Below, one piece after another: positions 26,267 through 38,140 of a DNA stretch of 64,000 nt. The stretch comes from Zygnema cylindricum (lineage: Eukaryota; Streptophyta; Zygnematophyceae; Zygnematales; Zygnemataceae). The DNA lies in NCBI GenBank assembly GCA_037447655.1, contig JBBHKE010002188.1, positions 1-64,000 of the forward strand. Reading direction: 5' to 3'. Each line of letters opens with the position of its first letter. Positions within the stretch are counted from its first letter, which is position 1. Both the position numbers and the translations under genes were made by a program. Under the pieces are notes generated by a model. It was not told where the DNA came from, searched no databases, and saw only the letters and a program-made list of their open reading frames with translations.

Positions 26267-26490
26267 CTACACCGCGCATCGTTATTAGTGTCAACAACTC
26301 TAATTTGGGTTCTTAAAATCTTGATTTTTTTCCGCAATTAGTATACATGATTTTTGAAATTAAATTAGCAACTCTATTTAAGGAAGTGGACCATAATCTG
26401 CCACGTTTCTGGCACTAAATTATAATCAATAACACTAATTATTTTATTACGCTATTTAAACTTTGACACTAATAACGATTCGCGGTGTAG
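26267..26490. mobile_element. MITE, family M2
   Basis: The left end ctacaccgcgcatcgttatt pairs with the right end aataacgattcgcggtgtag. The core (about 26378-26410) contains the block tggaccataatctgccacgt. That block recurs at 34868-34895 and, as complement, at 59520-59560. 224 bp, non-coding. Confidence 0.7.
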
Positions 26491-27159
26491 AGTTCCAAGT
26501 AGATGCAGTACAAAAAAAATCATTGTGGCTTTGGGCAGGCAGCAAAACATTTTGGATCGTAGATGATTTGCCGCCTAAAATGTTGTGGAACTCCTTCCAA
26601 CTAGCGGAATTTTTTTTACACATGCCACTGTTGTAAAATGATTACATATACGATTTCACATGTACTTATTTGTAATTTTACAAAATATTACAAATGCCCT
26701 GTACAATTCATTTTGGCCTTTAAAAAATATCCCTTCTAAATAAGAGACAACAAAATTAAAGGCGCGCCAATAATTCAAATAAGCAACAAACACAAAAGCA
26801 ACATAGTTGGGTACCCAAAAAAACACTACCTAACCAAACCATAACAAGGCTAAATATCTACTAAAAGCAACCCCCTAAATTCTCCATGCTCGGGGCAGCA
26901 CGCTACTTAACAGGTTGACGGTCCATAACAGCGTCACTAGATCGAAGGAGGGTACAAGCTTACACTTGCTCTAAGGCCACAGATAAGCGTTAACGATAAA
27001 AATAATTAGGACCAAAGCCGGACGACTCCCAGGGCCCCTTCTCTCGAAAGAGCGTAGACCACACGTATTGAGAAACACCTCTAAGGGAACCCCCAATTAA
27101 CCGAATATGTGGACTGCCATCCGAATAAAGTCATCCATAGTATCAAGCGTGAATAACCT
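26491..27159. other. Intergenic
   Basis: AT-rich at first, becoming more GC-rich toward the decayed LINE-like sequence. No gene of its own was recognised. Confidence 0.4.
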
Positions 27160-28580
27160 TGCTCCTTCTCGTCACGAGCGGCCACTCTGGCAACCACTCA
27201 CTTCACCGACGACCGTATCCGAGGTAGGATTCGCCGACACAATGTCACCAAACACATGACTGGCACCAAATAGGCAATATAATATGAATTCGACTCGGAG
27301 GCATGATACGTGAAACCTCCCTTCAAACAAAGTATTCCCCATCCACAACCATAATCTCAGTGGCGTCACGAATAGTGTCATGTGCCTATATCATATCTCC
27401 CACATGAGAGCAACGAAGCAAATGAACGCCTTCAAATAAAAGACGTGGTCGCATGAGCAAACAAGAGAGTCAAGTAAAGGTCGACGAGGGAGGCGAAGCA
27501 TCGACATGGCGGCTAAAGTGAGCACGCGTGGAACGTAGGAGAATAGGTGTAGCTAACAGGTAAGCTACGGAACCAGGCCCACCGCAAGCGCCTCGAGAAG
27601 CTCGGATCCGATAGGGCCGACAACCTGATTACAAGTCATTTCTTGCAGCCAGCACCATGTTTCGCAATTAGACTAGAGAGAACGAACGTAGTTGCAAACG
27701 GAAAACAATAGTGGAGGGAATAAGGCATCAACTCTCTCAGCTGTCACCACCCGTGGTGTAGATATTACACCTAACCCTCCTACAAAGGTAGAAAGGGATG
27801 CTTAAACCCAAGTCGTAGGCCCAAAACCAAGTTCAAAAACAACACAACCTAACAAAATGTGGAGGACAACCATGAGGCAATCATGAAATGCAAAAAAAGT
27901 TGACGGAAATGTTGGACTGCGTGGGAAAGAACACGAGGCGGTGGGGGGAAACATCTTGTCAAAAGAGAAAAAACAAGTCATGGATCAAAGAGGGTCTTTG
28001 CAATCGTCTATATAGGTGAAATCAACGAGAAGATGCGAATTAAGAAACTGAGTTACTAAAGTATCCAAACCAAACAGGTAACCCAATACACGGATGTTGT
28101 CGGATAGAGTAAGGGTCTAAGAACTTTGAGGGGGACTAAATGAAGGGATATAAAAAGGTTACTAATTGTCACGCTTATGAGGTTGAACGTAAAGGTTGGG
28201 TTTGGCAAAAAGATCCCTCGAAAAAAATAACAACTTATAGGTTGACAAAACGTGGTCTACAAAACCGGTAACACGGGTGTCTACCGCCACCAAAGGAAAA
28301 AGGATGGAAAATAAAGTGGAAGCGTAAGCGCGAGGGGTGCGATAATGAGCCAGGGCAAACAAAGGTCCACCCAGAAGGGCGCCCTAACGAGTGATGAGTG
28401 GTGGTTGTATAGCATAGAGGAACCAAATCAATATCAACAGAGAAAGAGAGGTGGCTAATAAAATATAAAAGGTTTGCACAATGGAAATATTTGGACAATT
28501 TGGGAGGGGACGGCCACGAGCTCTCGAAAAACGACGCTGTGATCCTCCGTATTGAAGGCTTTAGATACAACAACCTAGAG
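27160..28580 (-). pseudogene. Decayed LINE-like reverse transcriptase relic
   Basis: GC content rises and, on the minus strand, pieces of a polymerase-like reading appear across several frames with many stops. Around 28390-28200 it reads GGPLFALAHYRTPRA and, about 15 residues on, FPLVAVDTRVTGFVD. This resembles the PLxxxLF..A and FADDT-type active-site blocks of plant non-LTR elements, with the ADD changed to AVD. Further on (about 27560-27170) are fragments such as LRLPRRPLLDSLV (continuous only across frame changes) and LRLWLWMGNTLFEGRFHVSC. Bounds and family are approximate. A cellular gene relic is not excluded. Confidence 0.4.
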
Positions 28581-31500
28581 GACTAACCAATTTGGATGGA
28601 GATCCAACAATGCTTACATCTCGTGGACCATGCATCACCCCTTTAGTGGCCACTCCAAACCGATGAGGTGACAAAAAATTGTGAAATGTGGGCTGGACTT
28701 AGATACAGATGGCAAAAACCACCAAGCAGTACAAGATTTTCCCCACGACGATGAGACGCATCCCCCCATTCCCTTTGGTGACAGCCACGAGACGAGACGC
28801 CGTGAGAAGATCACAAATCCAAATTAGTATATTAACATTAATAATCAAGGGAGAAATCGAAAAAACTAATCAAAACCATGAGCACTTGATTGAGGGGGCA
28901 AAACTTTGTGAAAAAACTTGTAGGCCGTGTTAGATGGACCTGTAGTGCCTTAAATAAAGCTTTTCAATCCCCAATAAGACAATTGGTTAGGAGCCGGTGG
29001 ATGAAGTGCTCGAAAGACCTCGAATGTCTAAAAAGATTGAGGAGTAAGGGTGCATGGCTGGAGGGCCCGAACCGCCCCTGAAATCTTATCAACTCGACGC
29101 AATTAAATAACTCAGCGATAAGGGGATGGGACACTTACAGGCCTAGGTGGACCACATGGTGTAAATGAAGCACTAGCAACACGATCCTCGTGCTCGACAT
29201 GGAGATCTTCCCAATCACCTATAAGAAAACGCTTGCAACGGGCCTAGTCTCACGAGCCCCATACCGCCCCCACGATCTGGTAAAATAAGTACCCAGAGAG
29301 AAAATACAAGAGATGGAGGTTCGAGAGCGATATTTGTTGGACCTAGAAAAATATGAGATAAAGGGAGGTGAATGGGTCTTGTACCAAGTCCACTTGACTA
29401 CATGGATATGATTTTACACTCTAAGACCATTGGATCCTAGATCGTAAGCCCTAGGACATCGAGATCACATACAAAAGCCCAATCCTCGTCCTTAGGACTA
29501 AATGGAAGGGTAATCAAAAGCAGTGGAGGAAAGATACTCGAAGAAGGATTGCCAAGGGCTACAAAGCGTTGCCAACTTAAGAAGAGAGAGTGAGAGATAA
29601 AAAGAAAAAAAAGAAAGAGGGAGCGAGAGAGAGAAAGGGAAAGAGGAGAGAGAGTGAGAGATAGAAAGAAAGGAAGAAAGAAGGACAGCGGGGATAACCG
29701 ACACCAGAAACAAAATGGTTTTGAGATCGTGTGGAATTTCCTTTACGAGGTGTGGGTGGAGGAGGTGGGAGAGGGATAAGGGACAGAGGAAGGTGGTAAA
29801 CATGGCCAATGAATCAAAGGGAAATTTATGGAAAATAATTGGAGGAATGGAAGGGAAAACATATATTACAGATTGTTAGAGGGATGGTGTGGGAGAAAGC
29901 GAGAGTGGGTAGAGTGAGAGGGGAGAGGGAGAGGAGGGAAAAGGGAGATATGCGGAAAGTAACCAATGTTGTATTTTTTGAGGTTTTTATTGTATTGGGC
30001 CCTATTTGTTTTTTTTTTTTCGATGTATTGTTTGGTTTGTTTTTGTTTCCTTCGTTTGGTTTGCAAAAACATTTCCGTTGGTATAAAACTTCCCTTCGTC
30101 GATACATGTTTCCTCCTGTTTTGAATTTTTAATTGTAGGTTCAAAGCCTTTTAGGATTTTTTAGGGGATTTAATTTTTTTTAGAGTTTTTAGAATTTCCG
30201 GGTTTAAGTTTTCAAATGCAAATCTTTAAGGTTTCCATTATCGTTGCAGATGATGAAATTTGTCTTTTTGTGTCATTCCAAAGAGCCCTAACTTACAAGA
30301 GGTTCTATAAACCTTAACTAAACTAAGACATCAATAAAAATGACGGTGTACTCTAATTACCGTCAATTCTATTTCCAACTTGGAGTACTATCAAAACCAG
30401 AATACCTGCCGGTTCAAGAATCACAAGTTGTAGGTTTCTATTTGATTCGGAATACTGCAATTTGTCCAGAGTCTAACATATTTTTAAATCATGTCTTTTA
30501 AATCATAGATCAAATAGTAGAAACAGCTTAGAAATGCATTTTTTTTTTTTTGCATTTATTATTATTAGTATTTTTTTTTTGTTTACTTTTTAATAAAGTT
30601 GAAAGGTTGTATTTATATGACTATGATTAGAAATGGTCAAGTCGTAAATAAATCCATCTGACCATTTTTAACCGTTTAATTTATCAACATCAATGGTTAC
30701 AATCTTCAAAGTAAAAAGACATCGACAAAAGCACGTGTTCCAATGTATTTTCCAAACTCGGGCAAAGTATGCAATTTCTTGTGGCTTGCTTATCTCGACG
30801 GCTCATCTACCAATGTCACACAATAATTAGGCGCACAAACATAAATTATTTTAAGGGCGCAAAAGCTTTCCCTTCCACACCTGAAGTCGTGTTTACACAC
30901 CCTTAACAACAGCTATCAAAATGCTTTTCTTTTCGTCCATCAAGAAGCAAAAACACAAATGCGTTGTGAACTTATCATCAATCTTAATTAAAAACTACGA
31001 GGTGACAAATCAACTGAGACGTGGAAACATGACACGAGTTCAAACTATAGAAAGTCGACAACACTAGAAAAAACAAATGACAAGCAAAAGGACAAACAAA
31101 ACACCCAATAAAGACACAAAATCAAGCCATCGAAGCTCTATTAAAGACAGAGAATAAACAGATAAAAACAAACTCAGAGTCCCCAACCCATACCTAATTA
31201 TGCTTCATAAATCAAGATTATGTGACAGAAATAGAGTGTAAAAGTGGTCAACACAAAGAGTTTATGGGAGAGGAACAAAAAGTAACTTCATATTGATATT
31301 CACACATCATATTCACAAGGCACTGCCCTGATAAACAAAATCACAGGGAAACGAAGAGTAGTAGTACAATTGCAAAAAAAAACTGAATCTCTATGTAATC
31401 AGTTTTGTTTCACATTCACAAAACTTATTACATTAAGACACGACTACTACACTAGAAACTATCCTCTCTCACCAATGTCCTAACCAATCAAAAATGTATG

Positions 31501-31774
31501 TAATGTATGTACATTTTCTGACCTAAACTGAAGACGTTTAGTTATACATGTAAATCCCACTCTGTACAAAGAAATAACCTCTATGGGATTCTTCCAAAAT
31601 AACACCGAAAGCCTCAAAACAAGACGAATATCATCGTTAACAACAGGAAAACCGACCGCTTAAAGTCCACACTAAAAACCCACTTACTTCCAAACCCTAA
31701 ATCGCTCCAATCTCATCTCGATACTACTCGAAAAACTCACCTACTTCCAAACCCTAACGGCTCCATATTATCTC
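28581..31774. other. Intergenic up to the assembly gap
   Basis: 28581-29500 continues moderately GC-rich sequence with no readable frame. A GA tract lies at 29580-29690, and 29880-29950 is purine-rich. 31685-31774 carries two copies of acttccaaaccctaa, both telo-box-like, just before the Ns. None of the expected downstream DHX35 exons could be found on the minus strand here. Confidence 0.45.
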
Positions 31775-31784
31775 NNNNNNNNNN
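31775..31784. other. Assembly gap (10 N)
   Basis: Ten Ns between ...tccatattatctc and a GA-rich tract. The nominal size suggests an unknown-length join. The DHX35 gene is interrupted at this point. Confidence 0.99.
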
Positions 31785-31846
31785 GGGAGAGGGAGAGGAA
31801 ACGGAGGGAGACGGAGAGGGAGAGGGAGAGGAAACGGAGGGAGAGG

Positions 31847-31895
<49 letters not shown>

Positions 31896-31911
31896 GAGAG
31901 AGACCCCTTAC

Positions 31912-33196
31912 TTGTACTGCCACTCTCCTAGGCTGGGTGCAGCCAATGAGACGCCCTCCTGATGCCCATCCAGCTTCTACTAGGAACTGGAAAAACCCCA
32001 GAAATTAAATTGTATTAATATATATTTATAATGGAAAAGTATAAATCAATTATTTCCTTTGTTCATTTTTGAAATTGTTATTGAAATGCTCGGTCAGAGA
32101 GGGACATGGAGGAGACGGAGAGGGAGAGGGAGGCAAAGAAGAGAGAGAGGGAGAGGGAGGCAAAGGAGAGGGAGAGGGAGAGGCAGAGGGAGGCAAAGGA
32201 GAGGGAGAGGGAGGAGATTCTCCCTACTTTTTTCGTTCGGTTTTGTGATTTTTCTTTAAAGGGAAATGGAAAAAATGAAAATGGTTTCAGAAATTGTTGC
32301 GCAAATTGTCGTGTTTCACCAAGTTGTCAAATTGTTACATTGTTATAATTTTTTATTTTTTTGATTATTTTTCTTTTGATTTTAATGATTTTATGATTTT
32401 TTTAATTTTACGGTTTTGTTATGGTTTTTGGAGAATCTAAGTTATGATCAATGATACACTAAATTTGAAATCCATTTAAAACCGAAATCGAAATAATGTG
32501 ACAATTTGAGGCACCTTTTTTAATTTATTTTTTTACACTGTTTAAGACAACTTATCCACTTTTGTGCAACAAAAAACCTACATGTATTTACAACGATATG
32601 TATAGATATAAATACATATACATACATACACTTACAACAATATGTAGAGATATAGATACATACATACATATATTTACAGCGATATGTATATATATATGCA
32701 TATATGATACATGTATGTGCATAAGTTTATCTTACGGCTATTATATTCTTATCCTGTGTACCAATATATATATAGATGTACATTTATATGTATATCCGTG
32801 TTTGATAGGTAACTCCTAATAGTGCATACTACAAAAATAAAAATCAAGTGCCGTTCGTGTAAAATTAAGGGAGAGAAGAAAAATACGGCGACTGAAAAAT
32901 ACCTGAGGGATTTGTGTACTTTTTCCACTCCCTGTCTCTCCCACAACAATTGTTGTGGCGTGATTCTCCACAAGGTATAAAAGTGCCATTCGTCTCTGAC
33001 ATATCGGCAACTTTTCTCGTTGTTTTTGCAAACCCGAACTGCAAATAGTGTGGATCCAAACACAAAAAAACCAACAAGGACAACAACAAAATTTGAAAAA
33101 GAGACCACAGTTTTTTGTCTAATTGACAAAAAGTCGTGCAATGAATGCACGACTTATCTCTCTTTCTCGTGTCTTTCAATTCCCTCTATCTCAAAC

Positions 33197-33237
<41 letters not shown>

Positions 33238-35728
33238 TTTCCCGCTCCACTTGCTTAGTCTTTAAGATGTAAACCAAGAGAGACAGCCTGATGACCAAGG
33301 ATTAAATTTCATCTTTAATTGTATAAAGTTATTTTTCTCTAAGGGTGGACTTCCATTAGCGAAAAAGTGGGGTTTTTTACTGACGGCCGTACCGTTTCGT
33401 ACAGGTTCGTACATAATTTTTTTTTTTTCAACGAAAACAACATTACAGAAAATTGTCCAAGGTTGTAGGCGTAAACTAGGACCGTCGGATTCAATTGCAC
33501 TTTTTATCCGTGAAGCCACGTCACTAACCCTACAGTTTGTTAGGACCGTGCACCGTGAGGACAGTTCTCGAATACAGAACGTGTAAAAATAGGCCGCGTG
33601 GAAAAGGTAAAAAGAATCCACGATGAGCGCGCGCGTATGTGTGTACACGTCGCAAGGGCCATGTGCCTTCCGCCAGGGTGGCTGCGAATCCGCCGAAATT
33701 ATCCCGTCACGCTCCCACCATCAAAGTTTGCCGCCGCCTTTTTGTCGTTGCGTTTTGAAATTTTGGATAGTACATTTAATGCCCTCTGTACGAGTCATTA
33801 ATTACCTTCGCTGGTACAGATATTATCTCCGCTGGTACAGATATTACCTCTGCTCGTACAGATATTGCGTTCTGACATTGCATTCAAAGATTCTTTCAAG
33901 ATTTTAAGCATCGAATATTAACCTACGTGTTACCAACCAGAATGAGCCACGCAGGTTTACAGACGCTACCTAATGGAAGGCACGCCTTTCAGTAAAATTT
34001 TCCGTACAATTATTGGGACGCCTAATGGAAGTCCACCCTAAGAGTGACTGGAATTTTCAAATCCTTCATTTCACTTATGTACCGGGTTTTTTATAATATT
34101 AGAATAATGATTTCAGCCAAAAAGAAGCCCATAATTTTTTTTCTCTGTGGTATTTTCCCAACCGAAATTAAGAAACCCACTGCTGAATTAAAATCATTTT
34201 TTCTTGTATCTACTTCTACTACTTTAAAACGACTTTACTTGGTTCACAGTTAGTAGATACATGAAATATTGTGGATGAAAATAGATCTTTTGGTAATTAA
34301 ACATTATTCGCACCTCAACCAATACATCAATTAGTGTGGATTAAAATAAGTCCTTTTGGTGCCTACTTCACTACTTAAGAAGACTTACCATGGTTCACAA
34401 ACAGTCAAAACATGAATTAGTGTAGATTACAACCGAAACACACTTCACATGATTAAGAGTGGATCCGAAATTTTACCTTTTTTACCATTTTTACCTTTAA
34501 CAAATAGACATAAATTATGTTAAGCAAGATGATTTTCGAGGTTTTGTCGATAACACAAGAAATTTCAGATACTTACTAGCATCCACTTGTTGTATCAAGA
34601 ATATTTCACTTAGTTTCAAATATTTCTTTAGTGGTTTCCATTGGTTGTTGAAATTTCCAAAAATTTACATTCCCCAAAAACAAAATGTCGTAACTTGAAT
34701 TCGAAATTTGAAAGTTTCTCATGGTTTCGATGAGATTCTGGAAATTCTATTGAATCAAAAAAAGTTCTATGAATATCCAGAAATTTATAAGCTGCTTGCA
34801 TATTTAGGATTTTTAGAGGTTTTTTTGGTTCCTTAGAGTATTTTCGGATTAAAATAATGTTAACAACACTATTTTAAGGGAATGGAATACAATCTGCCAC
34901 GTCACGTCTCCTCGCACTAAATTAAAAATGTATATTCTATTTCCACATTAACAATACTAAATCCTTAACCCTAATACCAATGAGCAGTATTGTTAAAAAG
35001 ACTTAACTACAATGTAACAAAGACCACAAAAACGATGGTAAAGTATGAATATACAAAAATATAGTGTGGATTACATACACTTTAACTCAAATTAGCCTCT
35101 CTAAAAATATTAATAGTGCATTCCTCCTTCAAACTGCTTGAAAACATGCCACAACAATCCACAATAATACATGTATAAAATGAAGTACATAAGGTAAGTT
35201 CCGTTACCTCCCGGTGAGTCCAACCTCACAACAATCCACACTAATACATGTATAAAATTAGGTTTCAGTTCCTTTACCTCCCGGTGAGTCCAACCTCACA
35301 ACAATCCACACTAATACATGTATAAAATTAGGTTTCAGTTCCTTTACCTCCCGGTGAGTCCAACCTCACAACAATCCACACTAATACATGTATAAAATTA
35401 GGTTTCAGTTCCTTTACCTCCCGGTGAGTCCAACCTCACAACAATCCACACTAATACATGTATAAAATTAGGTTTCAGTTCCTTTACCTCCCGGTGAGTC
35501 CAACCTCACAACAATCCACACTAATACATGTATAAAATTAGGTTTCAGTTCCTTTACCTCCCGGTGAGTCCAACCTCACATCAATCCACACTAATACATG
35601 TATAAAATTAGGTTTCAGTTCCTTTACCTTCCGGTGAGTCCAACCTCGTAGTCTCCGTCTCTGTCCACATCCATACTAGCGCCCGGAAATTCCGGACGAC
35701 CGGCTCCAGGCTTCCAGAAGCCAGCCAT
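31912..35728 (-). CDS. DHX35: DHX35-type DEAH-box RNA helicase, first three exons only (partial)
   Basis: Minus-strand exons are 35728-35628 (ATG, 33 codons + 2 nt), 33038-32903 and 31986-31912. Phases join exactly (AG|T gives Ser; CAG|TTC; CAA|GTAAGG). Exon 1 encodes MAGFWKPGAGRPEF, the FWKPG start of DHX35. Exon 2 encodes KQREKLPICQ, LYLVENHATTIVV and the Walker A motif GETGSGKSTQIPQ. Exon 3 encodes FLVEAGWASGG and motif Ia TQPRRVAVQ. The family belongs to the catalytic-step spliceosome; DEAH helicases remodel RNPs with ATP. The remaining roughly 580 residues are absent. Exon 4 should begin after the donor at 31910, but a GA tract and a 10-N gap follow and no matching exon appears before NAC-beta. 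The gene is either broken by a misassembly or truly truncated. Intron 1 (about 2.6 kb) holds a 70-bp tandem array and a TIR element. Confidence 0.88.
32566..32790. repeat. AT-rich minisatellite in DHX35 intron 2
   Basis: About three imperfect copies of a roughly 46-bp unit (ttacaacgatatgtatagat, then atacatatacatacataca) at 32587, 32632 and 32676, passing into (ta)n. Intronic. Confidence 0.6.
33337..34044. mobile_element. Non-autonomous TIR DNA transposon in DHX35 intron 1
   Basis: The left end ctctaagggtggacttccat/tag and the right end (complement) ctcttagggtggacttccat/tag match over about 22 bp with one mismatch. The roughly 700-bp interior has no transposase. It holds ggtacagatattatctccgc in three tandem partial copies at 33814-33866. 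A related end (tagggtggcgtcccatcagg) is at 63776-63796. The target duplication is unclear, so the superfamily is not assigned. Confidence 0.7.
34854..34996. mobile_element. MITE fragment, family M2
   Basis: It shares the core ttaaggg.atggaatacaatctgccacgtcacgtctcc..gcactaaatt with 26267-26490 and, inverted, with 59470-59645. The ends are degenerate (aataccaatgagcagtat on the right). It lies in DHX35 intron 1. Confidence 0.5.
35158..35646 (-). repeat. 70-bp tandem array repeating the DHX35 exon 1 donor site, 7 copies
   Basis: The period is exactly 70 bp. The sequence ttacctcccggtgagtccaa recurs with copy starts every 70 bp from about 35204 to 35624. The copy nearest exon 1 has ttaccttccgg. 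Copies 2-6 are almost identical and the copy farthest from exon 1 is diverged. Read on the minus strand, each unit holds the last 20 nt of exon 1 (GAGGTTGGACTCACCGGGAG), the donor GTAAAGG and about 43 nt of intron. The real exon 1 ends in the copy at 35628, and six pseudo-donors follow in intron 1. Confidence 0.9.
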
Positions 35729-36516
35729 ATTTTCTAGGGCTTGAAGGTTTGGTATCGGAATTAGTGTAGATTTGTAAAGTTTGTCAAGAGCATGGTTTTA
35801 AATTTTTGAATTTGATTAGGTTATCTTTTTTAGTGCTGTATCGTATATATCATTCGGTACGATGCGATCTCTACGAGTGCCTAGAAAACTGTACAGCGAT
35901 ATAATATCGTACGATATTTTATTCGATACAAGATGTGCGATACGTGCGGGGTATTTAGTGCCGGAGGTCCGTTACCAGCAAAAGGAACTGCTGACGGAAA
36001 CAAAGAAAAAAGTGAAAAACAAAAGGATCCGTACAAAATGTGAAACGGGCCGGCGGACCGAACTAACGGTCACATCATTTGCGGGGTTCCCATTTAGAAA
36101 AAGGGGAAAACGGTATGGTATAAAAACGGTATTTTTTTTTGTCCGCCGTGAGCTGGCACGTGACGCTAGCTTACGTCAACTAGCGTGTCGTGATGTGAGC
36201 CACTTGTCGATATGAAAAGTAAACGCTTTGCGGCATATTTATCCTACTCGTACGGATTTGGACTTTTTCTCCGAAAACTACGTAGTATTCGCGAATTTTA
36301 TATATTTCGTAAAATTCGTTTAAATTTTGCTGTACGGAAAAATGTACAGAATTTTTAAAAAAGAGACGTTGCACTAATTGCGCGGCCGAAGTTTGAATTT
36401 GTTTAGAAAGGACCTCTGTGAACAGGAATTTTCCATTGAAGATGCAATAAAAGCGGCCAGTAAAGGTACCATTGGAACCGCCTTCGAAGCTTTCGCGGAC
36501 CTCACCATAAGCATCC
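35729..36516. other. Spacer between DHX35 and the hAT relic
   Basis: DHX35 5' flank followed by sequence that may be the 5' part of the hAT element. Palindromic gtacgat/atcgtac motifs are frequent at 35825-35945. No gene was recognised. Confidence 0.4.
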
Positions 36517-38140
36517 ATGCCTAGAACTCGCGGAATAGAGTGGGAGCATGTTAAGGCTCCAGACGGAGGGCTACTTGGAAACAACCGAATATGTATCTGT
36601 ATCTACTACAACTTTGAATACAATGGTCAAGCAACAAGGATTAGAAACCACCTTCTTGGGAATGTGAAGAGTGGAGGAATTAGAGCTTGCCATTTATGTC
36701 CGGACGAGGTGAAAGAGGAGTTTACTGCATCGGAAACTGAGAGAACTTCTCATGGCTCTCAGAAACGTGTCATATCTGTTTTGGATGATCTCACCAAGTG
36801 TCTTGGTGGATCTAGCCAACCAATAAGGTGCAATGTGTTCAAACAAAAATAACAAAATTATTTCATAGGCATAACAAGAAAGAGGTAGATGTAGCATGGG
36901 CTAAGGCTTTCTTTGCCAACAACTTGCCGTTCCAACTATTAGATGACCCCTATTTTAAGGCAGCAGTGAAGAAGACCGGGGAGATAGGGGGTTCTTACAA
37001 GTTACCTCACCGGAATGCCATGAGAACTCGTCTCTTGGCAGAGACAAAGGCAACAGTAAAACAAGACTAGGGGAGCTACATGGAGACGTTAGAAGCCACT
37101 GGTGCCTCGATCACATCAGATGGATGGACAGCAATTGATGACACGCCTCTCATTAACATTCTAGCTGTCACCCCCAAGGGTGACATGTTTCTCACGGCGG
37201 AAGACACTAGTGGGCAAATTAAGGATGCTCATTACGTTTGTAATGTGTTAGAGAAGGGAGTTCTTGCGGTAGGGGTCGAGAATGTGGTGCAAGTTGTGAC
37301 AGATTCTGCCCCTGTGAACAAGGCTGCAGCCTCGCTGCAAGTGAGTAAATACCCTACCCTTCGATCACCTGGACGCCATGCGCTGCCCACGTTTTGGACT
37401 TATTGTTGGAGGATTGGGGCAAGTTACCATTTATTTCAACACCTGTCCGAGAGGGAAAAGAGGTGCTTAAATTTATTACCAATCATAACATGAGCTCTGC
37501 CATGTTCAACAAAATCTTAGCACTTCGGCTATTGAAACCTGGAGAGACGAGGTTTGCGACAAATTTCATCATGCTCCAAAGATTTTTACAAGTGAATGAC
37601 AGCTTGGAGTGCTTAATGTTTGATGATAGTTACAAGCAGTGGATGGGTAAGGCTGCATACAAGATCGAGGGGCTAAAGATTAAAGGTCACATTTTGAGCC
37701 CAACGTTTTGGAAGAGAGTGACGAAGGTTGTGGCAGTTTCAGAGCCGGTGGTGTCGCTAATGAGGGAGTGTGACAAAGGGGCCCCGAACGTGGGAAAGGT
37801 TTATTATAGTTTTTATACCGTTGGTCAGTTTTTGCAGAAGTCATCCATTTATGGAGGTGAAAGAAATTATGAAGCCGTACTGGTATTGGAAGAACTGAAG
37901 ACATCGTTCATGAGCAGATGGGAGATGGCCCAAAGTCCTATACATGCCGCCGGCTTTGTACTAGATCCCGAGTACCAAAGTGCTACCTATGGGCAGAATA
38001 AAAATGCAATAATAATGGAAGGCTTTGAAACAATGCTTGAAAAAATGTTACCAAACGTGGAGGAGCAGACAGAGGCTATCAAGCTCATGTGCTTTTCAGG
38101 CATACCTATATATCACCAAGGATTTCCGGGCCTTTTTTAC
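36517..38140 (+). pseudogene. hAT-superfamily (DUF659) transposase, truncated
   Basis: The reading runs in three pieces. 36517-36849 holds a degenerate BED-type finger (IYYNFEYNGQATRIRNHLLG, ACHLCPDEVKEEF; the first Cys pair is lost). 36858-37360 contains EVDVAWAKAFFANNLPFQLL and the DUF659 core (ITSDGWTAIDDTPLINILAV, VVTDSAPVNKAAASL). From 37385 there is CAAHVLDLLLEDWGKLPF, KPGETRFATNFIMLQRFL and VLDPEYQS. Lesions are a stop at 37068-37070 and frameshifts near 36850 and 37355. The C-terminal hAT dimerisation domain is missing because similarity stops near 38115-38140, where the gypsy LTR begins. Such proteins cut and paste hAT DNA elements; this one cannot be active. Confidence 0.8.

Noticed and set aside
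25574-26341. Overlapping frames of about 150 residues on both strands
   Set aside because: They are driven by acagta/tactgt palindromes (Ser-Thr-Val/Tyr-Cys-Thr-Val repeats) and a MITE end.
35158-35646. CRISPR-like array
   Set aside because: The 70-bp units are head-to-tail without unique spacers and belong to a eukaryotic gene's exon-intron junction.
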